A stretch of 64,000 bases of DNA from a bacterium (GTDB taxonomy: Bacteria > Verrucomicrobiota > Kiritimatiellia > CAIKKV01 > CAITUY01), in the NCBI GenBank assembly GCA_037128595.1, contig JBAXWB010000007.1, forward strand, positions 1 to 64,000, read 5' to 3'. A program made the translations under genes and the position numbers. The first letter of the stretch is position 1. Each line of letters starts with the position of its first letter. The notes below the pieces were generated by a model. The model was not told the DNA's origin and did no database searches. It was given only the letters and a program-made list of their open reading frames with translations. Shown here piece by piece: positions 43,552-53,040 of this stretch.

Positions 43552-44925
43552 ATGATCAACGATTCCAGAAATACAGCCGACGTGGGCCGCAAACGCATTG
43601 TGTTTATAGGCGCCTCGTACCTGTTTGTACACAAGGTTCTGCGCGACCTGCTGATCGTGGGCGGATTCAACAACATTCAGATCGTCGTGCATGACATTGA
43701 TGAAGAACCGATGAATATCGTTGCCGATCTGCTTGAAAAAATCGCCCGGCAACGCCAGTCGAACATCACCGTTTCGCGCACACTGGATCGCGAAGCGGCG
43801 CTCAAGAACGCGGATGCCGTACTGCTGGCCATTACCGTGGGTGGACAGGAGAGCGACCAGCGTACGTTCGAGGTCTGCGCCAACTACCGCATTCCCATCG
43901 GCGTAGGCGATACCCTGGGACCGACCGCCCTGGCACGCAACCTGCGAACAATTCCGGTGGTCGTCGGACTCGTGCATGACATGGAAAGGTTGTGCCCGAA
44001 TGCCATTTTGCTCAATTTCACCAATCCCATGTCCGCGCTCACCGGCGCCATGGCACGCACCTCACACATCCCCTGCTTCGGACTCTGCCATTCGGCTGAC
44101 GAACTCTTCAGTTTCTTCGGGAGGGTTTTCGGGGTACCGCAGGATGAGATTGACCTCGACGTGGGCGGCGTGAACCACCAGAGTTTTGTCTGCGGGTTGC
44201 GTGTCCGTGGCGTGGACCGCACCAAGGACATGCTGGCGGAAATCCAGCGCAGCGGCGCCAAACTGGAAGACAAATTGTTGTCCGTGACCGAGGAGGACAC
44301 GGCACTGCAACAGGACGTCTGCAACATTCTGGGCGTCTGGCCAAGCTGCGGAGCCGACCACCTGGCAGAGTTCTACCGATTCTTCTACACCGAGCGCCGC
44401 ATTGAACAGTTGCACCTGACCAAGCGGTTACGCCGCGTCCAGCCGGGCCGGACCCGCTTTGGCCGCAAGGAGTGTCCGGCCATCATCCGGCAGTGGGCGT
44501 ATGAAGGACCGGCAGGCGATCTCGATCTGCCGACCACCGAGCATGCCCATGAGATTCTCTATGCCTACTTCACCGGAACGCCCTATACGAGGGTCCTCAA
44601 CGTGTTAAATCGCGGCCAGTTGATCAAAGGTCTTCCGGAGGATGCGTGTGTTGAGGCACTGGTGACACTGGACGGTAAGACCGTCACAGGGCCGAGTGTT
44701 ACACTGCCGCCAGCCGCCCATGCGTTGGTGGCCAACTGGGTTGCCATCCATCACCTGTCGATCCAGGCAGCCCTGCACTGCGACCACGACGCCGCGCGCC
44801 AGGCACTCTTCCTCGACCCGCATGTCCGCGACCTGTACGATATCGCGCCACTGCTGGAGGATCTACTAACTGCCACGCGGGAATGGCTGCCGACAGGGTG
44901 GTTTGCCGGGAATAAGCAGCCATGA
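43552..44925 (+). CDS. GH4-family NAD-dependent glycosidase
   Basis: A 457-residue enzyme of glycoside hydrolase family 4, which cleaves alpha- or beta-glycosides by a redox mechanism with NAD and a divalent metal. The nucleotide-binding start is IVFIGASYLFVHKV; LNFTNPMSALTGAM, FGLCHSADEL (metal-binding Cys) and VGGVNHQSFV (metal-binding His) follow. I chose ATG 43552, with AAGGAGG ten bases upstream, over 43519. GH4 enzymes work in the cytoplasm, often on uronides or phosphorylated disaccharides. It overlaps the acetyltransferase gene by four bases. Confidence 0.87.
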   Translation: MINDSRNTADVGRKRIVFIGASYLFVHKVLRDLLIVGGFNNIQIVVHDIDEEPMNIVADLLEKIARQRQSNITVSRTLDREAALKNADAVLLAITVGGQESDQRTFEVCANYRIPIGVGDTLGPTALARNLRTIPVVVGLVHDMERLCPNAILLNFTNPMSALTGAMARTSHIPCFGLCHSADELFSFFGRVFGVPQDEIDLDVGGVNHQSFVCGLRVRGVDRTKDMLAEIQRSGAKLEDKLLSVTEEDTALQQDVCNILGVWPSCGADHLAEFYRFFYTERRIEQLHLTKRLRRVQPGRTRFGRKECPAIIRQWAYEGPAGDLDLPTTEHAHEILYAYFTGTPYTRVLNVLNRGQLIKGLPEDACVEALVTLDGKTVTGPSVTLPPAAHALVANWVAIHHLSIQAALHCDHDAARQALFLDPHVRDLYDIAPLLEDLLTATREWLPTGWFAGNKQP

Positions 44926-45467
44926 ATCACTGGAACATTCAGGTCGCTGACGAAACGGAGATGACCCAGGAAGAGGATCGGGCCATCCGGGATCTGTTGT
45001 GTGCATGTTTCCCAGCGGACCGTTCCGTGTTTGCCACGACGCGCGCCTGGCACGGAAGCGTGCCGACTTACTCTTTGCTCGCTCAGCAAGACGGCCAGCC
45101 GTGCGGGCACGTGGGATGTGTCGTCCGGACGATCCGGGTCGACATGTGCCCCGTGTGCGTGTTGGGTATCCAGAACCTCGCGGTAGTTCCCGAATGTCGC
45201 GGTTCCGGACTTGGCGCTCAGCTGATCACGGCGGCAACAAACGAGGCTTCGGCGCGCGGTATCCCGTTCGGCCTGTTGTTCTGTGTGCCAGAACTGGAAC
45301 GCTTCTACGCTGATCTGGGATGGTACACGCTTCGCGTCAGGGCTCTTATGGACTACCTCGGGGAAACGGATAGCCCCATCCCGGGCAAGAATATCGCCAT
45401 GGCGAAGGACCTGGCTGGGTTGCCGTTTCCGAGGGGCGACATTCACCTGTGTGGGGCCGATTGGTAA
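44922..45467 (+). CDS. GNAT-family N-acetyltransferase
   Basis: A 181-residue acetyltransferase with the acetyl-CoA binding motif A, VVPECRGSGLGAQLITAA, preceded by the LGIQNLAV strand and followed by FYADLGWY. The acceptor is unknown; an amino sugar would fit the locus, which also holds a deacetylase and a NagB-like protein. The start overlaps the GH4 stop (ATGA). Antibiotic acetylation is an alternative that context does not support. Confidence 0.78.
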   Translation: MNHWNIQVADETEMTQEEDRAIRDLLCACFPADRSVFATTRAWHGSVPTYSLLAQQDGQPCGHVGCVVRTIRVDMCPVCVLGIQNLAVVPECRGSGLGAQLITAATNEASARGIPFGLLFCVPELERFYADLGWYTLRVRALMDYLGETDSPIPGKNIAMAKDLAGLPFPRGDIHLCGADW

Positions 45468-45534
45468 CCGGCTGGCACTTGCTTGAGTCCGGGTGGCGAG
45501 AGGGTACGAAATAAATATGGAGAATATGAAAATC

Positions 45535-46767
45535 ATGACATCCCGCGAGCGAGTGTTAAGGACAGTGAACTTCAAGGATACCGACAGGGTCCCGATTGAT
45601 CTGGGCGCCATGAAGGCATCCTGCATTGGTGTCAAAGCCTACAACAATGTTAAGGCCAGGCTCGGCCTGCATACCGCCACGCGCATTTGGGACCCGAAAT
45701 TCATGATCGCATCCGTCGAAGAAGCGATCATGCAGCGGTTCCACCTGGATGTTGTTCCACTGGACGTATCGTCTGTCATGAGCGATGCGAGTCCGGACGC
45801 GGATTGGGTTCCGAAAACCCTTTACAAGGGCGCAGAAGGACTCCTGCCACCTTGCACGAATGTCGGCACGGATTCCGAAGGGCGGTGGGCTCTTCTGGAT
45901 GACAAGGGCAACCAGACGCCCTTTCGCATGCCGCGTGAGGGTTACTACTTTGACGATATCGGCTTTAACGAACCCGGAGGGACGATTGATCCCTCGGCGT
46001 TCAGGCCGGTCACCGGATTTACCGATGAACATCTCCGCGCCGTTCAGGCGAGAGCCCGGTTCCTTTACGAGAACACCGATTATGCCCTACTGGGATGGGG
46101 CGGCGGCGTCTGTTTCCTGGGATTGAGCCTGATCACAGATCGACTGAGCAACGTGACCATGGGGCTTCCTTCCGAGTGGATGGTCATGCTGATGACCGAG
46201 AAGAACGCCTGCCACGAGATGATGAACAAGTCCGTGGAGGCTTCAATCCGGTGCCTGGGGCAGTTGCAAGAAGCCGTAGGCGATCGCTGCTTTGCGTGGG
46301 GAATTGCCGCGGATGACAGCGGTACCCAGCGCAGCGAATTCATCAGCCCGGAATTGTGGGCCGAAATGATCAAACCACACTACACGAAACTGTGCACCTG
46401 GATTCATCGAAATACTCCGTGGAAGACATACCTTCACTCCTGCGGTTCCATTTACCACCTCATTCCGCACCTGATCGAGGCTGGCGTGGATATCCTGAAT
46501 CCCATCCAAACCTCGGCGGCTAATATGGAGCCTGACCGGCTCAAAAAGGAATTCGGCGGCAAAATTGTGTTCTGGGGCGGCGGGTGCGACACCCAGCGCG
46601 TTCTGCAGACGGCCACACCCGATGAAGTCCGCGAACATGTCAGGCAACGGCTAGCCGTGTTCAAACCAGGCGGAGGGTACGTATTCAACCAGGTTCACAA
46701 CATCCAACCCAACGTTCCCGCCGACAATATCATTGCCATGCTGGATGCCGCCTATGAGTACGGATAA
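45535..46767 (+). CDS. Uroporphyrinogen decarboxylase-family protein
   Basis: About 410 residues, starting MTSRERVLRTVNFKDTDRVPIDL, the same layout as the protein at 36078 but only distantly alike. The C-terminal half carries YLHSCGSIYHLIPHLIEAGVDILNP and WGGGCDTQRVLQTATPDEV. H-S-C-G is characteristic of the corrinoid methyltransferase side of the family, where His and Cys bind zinc. In-frame ATGs at 45517 and 45526 are possible; 45535 was preferred because it matches the start of the paralogue. Function in sugar degradation is unknown. Confidence 0.83.
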   Translation: MTSRERVLRTVNFKDTDRVPIDLGAMKASCIGVKAYNNVKARLGLHTATRIWDPKFMIASVEEAIMQRFHLDVVPLDVSSVMSDASPDADWVPKTLYKGAEGLLPPCTNVGTDSEGRWALLDDKGNQTPFRMPREGYYFDDIGFNEPGGTIDPSAFRPVTGFTDEHLRAVQARARFLYENTDYALLGWGGGVCFLGLSLITDRLSNVTMGLPSEWMVMLMTEKNACHEMMNKSVEASIRCLGQLQEAVGDRCFAWGIAADDSGTQRSEFISPELWAEMIKPHYTKLCTWIHRNTPWKTYLHSCGSIYHLIPHLIEAGVDILNPIQTSAANMEPDRLKKEFGGKIVFWGGGCDTQRVLQTATPDEVREHVRQRLAVFKPGGGYVFNQVHNIQPNVPADNIIAMLDAAYEYG

Positions 46768-46788
46768 CATAAAATTGGAGAACCACAC

Positions 46789-47841
46789 ATGACACGTAAT
46801 CTCGATCCCAACCGGATGTTTGTGGAGATGGCGATGCGCCATCGGCCACAGTATCGCTTCGACGGCTCAACGAAGAGCGATTTTGATGCCTGGCGGGTCC
46901 AGGCGCGGCCGGCCGTGCTGGCCTGTCTCGGTGACTTTCCCGAACCTGTTCCTCCCCATGCTGAACTCATCGTGGAATGGACCGAACGCGGCCTGCGGAT
47001 GCAGCGCTGGGTGATCGACGTCCATCCGTACCTCGCGGCGACAGTGCTTGTTAATATACCCGGCGACCTGAAGACCGGCGAGAAGAGGCCGGCGATCCTC
47101 TGCTGGCATGGGCATGGCCGCTTCGGCAAGGATCCGGTCATGGGGGACCGGCGCGCACCGGAGTTGGAAAACGATATCCAGCGCATGAATTACGATTACG
47201 GGTTCCAGATGGCGAAGGCGGGTTTCGTGACCTACGCGCTCGACTGGATCGGCGCCGGCGAACATGACCCCGAGCGCAAACCCAACTTCTCGAATGTCGG
47301 CGCCGGCCAGGACTGGTGCAATCTACTTTACCTTCACGCCACCATGTTCGGTACAACCTCAATCGCCATCAACGTACAACTTGGACGCATGGCCACGGAT
47401 TTCGTCTGCACCCTGCCGGAAGTCGATGACACACGGCTGGGCGTCATGGGATTGAGTGGCGGCGGCACCATGACAACGTGGTCCTACTTCTGTGATGACC
47501 GTTTCCGCGCCGCGGAAATCATATGCTATTGCGACCTCTTTGAAGCCATCGGCCCGCGCGACATCAACTACTGCGGCATGCAGGTCGCTCCCGGTTTGTA
47601 CAAACTGGTCAACCTGCCGGACCTGCAGGGCTTACTCGCGCCTAAACCGTTGCTGATGGATATCGGTCTGCGCGACCAATGCTTTCTAATCGAGACAGCA
47701 TTGCCCGCTTTCAGGCAAGTCGAACGTATTTACCAGGCGGCGAATGCCGCCGACAAACTGGAACTTGACCTTCACCCCAATGAACACGGGTGGGGCGGCA
47801 ACAAATCTGTGGCCTTTTTTGGAAAGCATCTTTCAATATGA
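46789..47841 (+). CDS. Alpha/beta hydrolase (acetyl esterase-like)
   Basis: A 350-residue alpha/beta hydrolase. ILCWHGHGRFGKDP forms the oxyanion region, GLSGGGTMTTW the nucleophile elbow with the catalytic Ser, and DLHPNEHGWGG the probable His near the end. It resembles the acetyl-xylan-esterase / BAAT-type branch. No signal peptide is visible. It probably removes acyl groups from imported oligosaccharides. The stop overlaps the next start by four bases. Confidence 0.8.
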   Translation: MTRNLDPNRMFVEMAMRHRPQYRFDGSTKSDFDAWRVQARPAVLACLGDFPEPVPPHAELIVEWTERGLRMQRWVIDVHPYLAATVLVNIPGDLKTGEKRPAILCWHGHGRFGKDPVMGDRRAPELENDIQRMNYDYGFQMAKAGFVTYALDWIGAGEHDPERKPNFSNVGAGQDWCNLLYLHATMFGTTSIAINVQLGRMATDFVCTLPEVDDTRLGVMGLSGGGTMTTWSYFCDDRFRAAEIICYCDLFEAIGPRDINYCGMQVAPGLYKLVNLPDLQGLLAPKPLLMDIGLRDQCFLIETALPAFRQVERIYQAANAADKLELDLHPNEHGWGGNKSVAFFGKHLSI

Positions 47842-49613
47842 TGAAAACAACTGGTCTGATCAGTGAAACTCAAGTATTGCGTAACATTCTCGAACTCGTG
47901 CGCGCAATGCCGGAATTGAAGGCGGCACTGCCGGAGGGTTGTGAACAGGTATCGTTCTGGCGCAGGCATTTGAACCGCAGTGCTGCCACCCGGCGCCTCA
48001 TGCTCGTGCTGCGGGAGTTACCCGCTTTCAACGAACGCGCGCCCAAACACCGCACGCCCGCCGCCTGGCGGGCGCTATTCGGCGAAGGATACGGCGGTGT
48101 GGCCCTCACCGTGCTACGCGAAGTCATCACCCTGTCGAATCACAAACCCGCCAAGCGGCCGCCGATCCGGTGCTGGCGTGATGCCTACGGGCCGAATGAA
48201 AAGATCCAGCGTATCCGCCCGGTCGAATCCGACGCCTGGCTGCCCAATCCCCACCGCGGCACCACGACGTTCCAGCGCTTTCAGGGCGACCCGCTTTTTG
48301 CGGCGTGGAACTGGAGCGATACGCATGGTCCCATGGATTTTCCTTCCGTCAAGTCAGTTGCTGACAACCAAAAATATATTCCGCGGACGACACTCAGTTA
48401 TTGCCGCTGGCCTTGGGCCTGGCTCGAGCCCGTCAAGGGTAAATTTCGCTGGGATATTGTGGATGCCGCCTTAAGGACCGCGCATAAGCGCGGTCAAACC
48501 TTGCAACTTCGTTTCGAACCCTACACCTCTCGCGTGGATTACGAAAAAACACCCTCCGTCTCGAAACGTCACCCCCCCCTGCGCTCCGTCAACATGCCAG
48601 ACTGGTACTGGGATACCGGTGCGCGCTGGATCCGCAAAGGTCCGAATGCCGCCAATGAACCGAACTGCAACGATCCGCTTTATATCCGGCATTTCAGCGA
48701 TTTCATTTGTGCCTTTGCGAAACGCTATGACGGTCATGCGGACTTGGAGAGTGTGGACATCGCCTACGCCGGGTTCTGGGGCGAGTCGGGCGGCAACACA
48801 ACTCCTGCCACGGCGGCTAAGCTGGTGGATGTTTATCTGCGTTATTTTAAAAACACTCAACTGATATCGATGCTTGGCACGCCAGGCTGCAAGCAGGCAC
48901 AAAGGCGCACGGCGGGTTCATCCCGACACATTGGCTGGCGTGCGGATTGCTTCGGTGACCTGCGTAAGGCTGATGTGCCGGATGTGCCGTTCGGCATGGG
49001 GTGGAACCACACGTACGATTTATATCCCAAGGAGATCGAGCAGTGTGGCCTACGTGATGTCTGGCAGCAGGCTCCTGTCACAATGGAAACATGCGGGAAC
49101 GTGCCCACCTGGTTCATGCATGGCTATAACTTGGACACCGTCATCCGCGAGGGGTACCGTTACCATACATCGGTTTTTATGCCCAAGAGCGCCTTTTTTC
49201 CAACCGAGTGGCGGGAGAAATTGGAGGAGTTCGATAAGAAAATCGGCTACCGTTTTGTGCTGCGGCAGATCCTGCTCCCCTTGGCCGTCCGGCGCGGCGA
49301 GCGGTTCACGATCGAGTGCTTCATCGACAACGTCGGCTGCGCACCGATCTACCGGCCGTACCGGCTCGCGTTACGGTTACGGCAGGCCGGCCGTGCGCAG
49401 ATCATTCCCTTGAAGCAGGATATCCGCGGTTGGCTGCCCGGGCATCGCTGGTTCAGTGAGGCGCTCGTATTGCCGGGCCGACTCAAACCCGGTGAGGCCA
49501 ATGTGGATCTGGCCATTATCGGTGACGATAGCCGGCCGCGAGTCTGGTTCGCTATCGAGAGTGAACAGGAGGACAACTGGCATGCCCTGACCTCCATCGA
49601 GGTCGCGATATGA
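47838..49613 (+). CDS. DUF4832-type glycosidase-like protein
   Basis: About 591 residues. The first 110 are helical without recognised family. A TIM-barrel-like part follows with YCRWPWAWLEPVKGKFRWDIVD, FEPYTSRVD and VDIAYAGFWGESGG, a pattern of GH42/GH5-related proteins, and then the DUF4832 region with APVTMETCGNVPTW. A beta-sandwich ends the protein. WGESGG is a good place for a catalytic Glu, but no activity is established. It begins inside the stop of the hydrolase gene and ends inside the start of the PQQ-like gene, so all three are co-translated. Confidence 0.65.
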   Translation: MMKTTGLISETQVLRNILELVRAMPELKAALPEGCEQVSFWRRHLNRSAATRRLMLVLRELPAFNERAPKHRTPAAWRALFGEGYGGVALTVLREVITLSNHKPAKRPPIRCWRDAYGPNEKIQRIRPVESDAWLPNPHRGTTTFQRFQGDPLFAAWNWSDTHGPMDFPSVKSVADNQKYIPRTTLSYCRWPWAWLEPVKGKFRWDIVDAALRTAHKRGQTLQLRFEPYTSRVDYEKTPSVSKRHPPLRSVNMPDWYWDTGARWIRKGPNAANEPNCNDPLYIRHFSDFICAFAKRYDGHADLESVDIAYAGFWGESGGNTTPATAAKLVDVYLRYFKNTQLISMLGTPGCKQAQRRTAGSSRHIGWRADCFGDLRKADVPDVPFGMGWNHTYDLYPKEIEQCGLRDVWQQAPVTMETCGNVPTWFMHGYNLDTVIREGYRYHTSVFMPKSAFFPTEWREKLEEFDKKIGYRFVLRQILLPLAVRRGERFTIECFIDNVGCAPIYRPYRLALRLRQAGRAQIIPLKQDIRGWLPGHRWFSEALVLPGRLKPGEANVDLAIIGDDSRPRVWFAIESEQEDNWHALTSIEVAI

Positions 49614-50896
49614 ATACCATGCTGACCAAAAGCGTAGTAGGCCTCGCGTGCGCCATTTTGCCGTGGTTGGCCTTGGCTGCTGATACGGGAAATCAAGTTC
49701 GGGTGGAAGCACCGCGGGCTTCGGTAGCGCCACCCGCTGTCAATAATGTGTGTGGTTTCCGGGGTGACGGGTCCGGCGTATTCTCCAAGACTAGGCCACC
49801 AACCCTCTGGGGTAGCGAAGGGAATAAAAATATTCTGTGGAAGACCGAGGTGGGCCGCAGTCAATCTTCACCGGTAATTGGAGGCAATCGTGTCTTTGTA
49901 TCGGCCGAGACAGATCTGTTGTTATGTCTTGACCGTGCGACGGGCAAGGTGGCGTGGAAGAAGGACAACGGTTTTGAGTCATTACCTGCTGAGATGAAAG
50001 CGGTCGAGAAACGCCCCCCTTCCGATTCAGGCTGTGGCTACAGTGCGGCCACGCCGATCACAGACGGCCAGCGCGTCTGGGCGTCCTTCGGAACGGGCAT
50101 CGTGGTGTGCTACGACCTCGACGGCAAACGCCAGTGGGTCCGCTATTTTGACCAGACTCAGGTTACTCAATACGGCCGTAGCGTGTCGCCCCTGATGGCT
50201 GGCGGTAAGTTGCTGGTGACTGTCGGGTTCCTGATGGCGCTGGACCCGGCGACCGGAAAGACGATATGGGAGTGTCCTGAGGCTGTACCGTCTTATGGCA
50301 CACCTGTCGCGGTGCGTATCGCCGGTGTGGAGGTGATTATCACCCCGAAAGGAGACGTCATTCGTGTGGCCGACGGCAAGGTGCTGGGGGCGGGCTTAGC
50401 CGAAACTCCGTACAGCAGCCCTGTCGTCGCTCAAGGGGTGTTATATTTCGGAATGCCGGTGCAGGCCCTGCGACTGCCGGACAAGGCGGAGGCGACCAGT
50501 CGCCTGGCAACCATTTGGGAAGCCTCCGATCCCGGGGGGGATTCTTTCGCTTCGCCGGTGGTTTATGATGGCATTTTCTATATGGTCGGTAATGACGGTG
50601 TGTTGTGGGCATTCGAGGCCGCCACCGGTAAGATGTGGTATCGGCAGGAGCTGGTGAACCCGGGCGGTGGCAGCGGTGGTCCGGCCGGCAACTTCTATCC
50701 CAGCCTCGTTGTGGCTGGTGGCAATCTGCTAGTAGCCAACGATGCCGGCCAGACTATCGTTGTTGCCACCGGGCGGGTCTTTAAGGAAGTCGCCCGCAAT
50801 ACTCTCGAAGAAGGCTCGGGGGCCTCGCCGGTGGCCGTCGGGGCAGAGTTGTTCGTGCGGGGCGGCAACCTGCTCTATTGTCTCACAAGTAAGTGA
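49610..50896 (+). CDS. Secreted PQQ-like beta-propeller protein
   Basis: A 428-residue protein with a signal peptide (about residues 1-23) and the start motif FRGDGSGVFSKTRPPTLWG. Repeats such as SSPVIGGNRVFVSAETDLLLCLDRATGKVAWKKD and SPLMAGGKLLVTVGFLMALDPATGKTIWE mark the blades of a PQQ-like propeller. Redox activity with PQQ is not implied: catalytic Asp and calcium residues of true quinoproteins are not recognisable. Two further members are on the opposite strand just downstream, so the propellers form a cluster. The stops of 50896 and 50902 genes are convergent with only 5 bp between. Confidence 0.82.
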   Translation: MNTMLTKSVVGLACAILPWLALAADTGNQVRVEAPRASVAPPAVNNVCGFRGDGSGVFSKTRPPTLWGSEGNKNILWKTEVGRSQSSPVIGGNRVFVSAETDLLLCLDRATGKVAWKKDNGFESLPAEMKAVEKRPPSDSGCGYSAATPITDGQRVWASFGTGIVVCYDLDGKRQWVRYFDQTQVTQYGRSVSPLMAGGKLLVTVGFLMALDPATGKTIWECPEAVPSYGTPVAVRIAGVEVIITPKGDVIRVADGKVLGAGLAETPYSSPVVAQGVLYFGMPVQALRLPDKAEATSRLATIWEASDPGGDSFASPVVYDGIFYMVGNDGVLWAFEAATGKMWYRQELVNPGGGSGGPAGNFYPSLVVAGGNLLVANDAGQTIVVATGRVFKEVARNTLEEGSGASPVAVGAELFVRGGNLLYCLTSK

Positions 50897-50901
50897 GGCC
50901 G

Positions 50902-53007
50902 CTATTTTTGTCCTATGCAGTACAACGCGCCTCCACCCCGATAGTACAGGCGCCCGCCTTCGAAGATGGGGGCTGAAATAGTAGCCTCCTGATGTCGGCT
51001 GTGGTAGTCGGCGTTGACCAGGAATTCCACACGATTGCGGGCGACCGGCTTGAACGTACGGCCCGGCTCCAGCACCAGGCAGACACCCTGGTTTCCAAAG
51101 AAATAGATGTATTTGCCCGCTAGTGTGGGGCTGGCAGAGGCTCCGCCCTTCAGATATCCATCTCCACCGTTATAAGGCATGAAGATATCGACATCGAGCA
51201 ACCGTTGGTAGACAACCTCCCCTTTGCCAGGGTCCACGACCGTCAGAACCCCGAAATCGTTCACGCAGTAAAGCAACCCATCGTAAAGCAGCGGTGTGGC
51301 ATCATAGAACGGCTCATAGTAGTAGGGAAACTTATCCGTGTTGAAAGGTGTCTGTTGGACAATCTCGAGCGTGACCGTATCACCTTGGAGCGGTAAAACT
51401 TTGAAAGCCACCACATCACCAAGATTGCTGATTATTTTATAGGCGATTCCGTTTTTGGACACCGGCGTTGCTATCCGGTTGGCCCTGAGGGAGGTGAAGT
51501 TTTCCGGCTTCAAGGCGGCTATTGTTTGAGGAGCGAGCGTGAGCGATACCCCGTCAGAAAGTCGCCGGAATTCTCCATTTAAATAGTAGATCACCTTCTC
51601 TGAACCAGCGGGCAGTAAACAGCCAGTACCATGAAAATGATTTAGCCATATTGAATTTGGCATTAAATGGGGTCGCTCCACGAGTACCGCGCCGGTTTTG
51701 GCATCCAGTACATTGAAGTTGTCAAAATACACCACCAATTTGCCATCTATCAGTAACGGTGATGTCGTATAGCCATGTTCCACGCAGCCGTGTTTCAACA
51801 ACCGGCTCCACTGACGATTTCCATCGCGATCATAACAGGCTATGATGCCAGTCCCGAAAAGAACATATACCCGTTCGCCGTCCGTTACTGGGTTGCACGC
51901 TGTGTAGCCAGCCTCACACCCCCAGCTGGACGCGGGGCCATACTTGGTACGGGACACCTTGGCCATATTTCTTATAAGCGTATTTTCCAGACTGCCACGC
52001 CGGTCCTTCTCCAAGGCAGGCCATTTATATGGGACCATTATCTCGGCCTGATCAATAAGTTTAAGTTTTTCGGCTACCGGATCCAGTACTGCGAAAATTT
52101 CGGGATTCGCCTTTCGCTCCTCGTCCGTTGCAAAGTCATAGTACGTCAGCGACCGGATCCAAAGTGGTTTGCCATCCGCCTTGTTGACGCAGGTCAGACT
52201 GCCGCTTTCAGAGGAAAAAAACAGCCTGTCGCCCATAATGACCGGCGCGCTGCTGCCCGGTGACGGCGTAGGAGTCATCCAGACGATACCATGAGCATCG
52301 TATTCGGCACCCTTGTCCCCGAATAAAGCGCCTCGGATCCACCAACTCTGCCGTGTCGCCAGCGTCTTGGCATTAAGAATTAAGAGACGGTTCCAGCCTT
52401 TCTTAAGATTAAGGACCAGGCGACTTTCCGGTGCCATATCCACATTCTTTCCGCTGAAATAGACCTGCACGCCATTGAGCCAGACCCGGTAGGAGCCCTG
52501 TCCCTGAGTCATCAGGTTGAAGGCAACGGGTCTCCCGGAGGGCGAGTGGATGTAGGTGTGCGCATAAGCCGCGAAGCCCTTTTTATCGGGCGGAACCTTC
52601 AGAATTTGGCAGAGATCCATGCAATCGGTGTCGAGTGTAACCGCCTGCCATGACAGGTTGGTGGTTTTCAAACCATCTTCAGGAGTCAACGCCGCTATGT
52701 CCGGAATGGGCTCATCGGTTTTCGCGTCGTCGGCCAACGGCAAGGGGCCCAGAACCAGCCAATGGCGGAGCACGCCATCAGGGGCCGCATTCGCCTTGTC
52801 CGGCAGAGCGTCATTGGCAGGTTTTCCTGCCTGTGCCGATAGTTCGGCTACATCCCTGGAAATGCGCCCCCAATGGGTCGGGGGATTAACGGTGGGATAA
52901 CAGCCGCTACCATCGCCGCGCCAGCCCATGACCTCAGCGTTTGTCGACGTCACCAGCAATGTCATCAAGAGTGGGATCAAGAGCAGAGTGCGAAGTGTGT
53001 TGATCAT
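50902..53007 (-). CDS. Secreted PQQ-like beta-propeller protein (large)
   Basis: About 701 residues with a signal peptide (LLLIPLLMTLLVTSTNA) and the same start motif, GWRGDGSGCYPTVNPPTHWG. An inserted beta-sandwich (about residues 80-210, with GSYRVWLNGVQVYFSGKN) precedes the propeller repeats, among them GAPVIMGDRLFFSSESGSLTCVNKADGKPLW-like blades. The ATG at 53007 has AAGGAAG upstream. It is the third gene of the minus-strand operon that starts at 55991. Role unknown; proteins of this type bind or turn over small molecules or act as surface scaffolds. Confidence 0.8.
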   Translation of the reverse strand: MINTLRTLLLIPLLMTLLVTSTNAEVMGWRGDGSGCYPTVNPPTHWGRISRDVAELSAQAGKPANDALPDKANAAPDGVLRHWLVLGPLPLADDAKTDEPIPDIAALTPEDGLKTTNLSWQAVTLDTDCMDLCQILKVPPDKKGFAAYAHTYIHSPSGRPVAFNLMTQGQGSYRVWLNGVQVYFSGKNVDMAPESRLVLNLKKGWNRLLILNAKTLATRQSWWIRGALFGDKGAEYDAHGIVWMTPTPSPGSSAPVIMGDRLFFSSESGSLTCVNKADGKPLWIRSLTYYDFATDEERKANPEIFAVLDPVAEKLKLIDQAEIMVPYKWPALEKDRRGSLENTLIRNMAKVSRTKYGPASSWGCEAGYTACNPVTDGERVYVLFGTGIIACYDRDGNRQWSRLLKHGCVEHGYTTSPLLIDGKLVVYFDNFNVLDAKTGAVLVERPHLMPNSIWLNHFHGTGCLLPAGSEKVIYYLNGEFRRLSDGVSLTLAPQTIAALKPENFTSLRANRIATPVSKNGIAYKIISNLGDVVAFKVLPLQGDTVTLEIVQQTPFNTDKFPYYYEPFYDATPLLYDGLLYCVNDFGVLTVVDPGKGEVVYQRLLDVDIFMPYNGGDGYLKGGASASPTLAGKYIYFFGNQGVCLVLEPGRTFKPVARNRVEFLVNADYHSRHQEATISAPIFEGGRLYYRGGGALYCIGQK

Positions 53008-53040
53008 AATCTTCCTTCTTACCATATCCCCGCTGATTGT

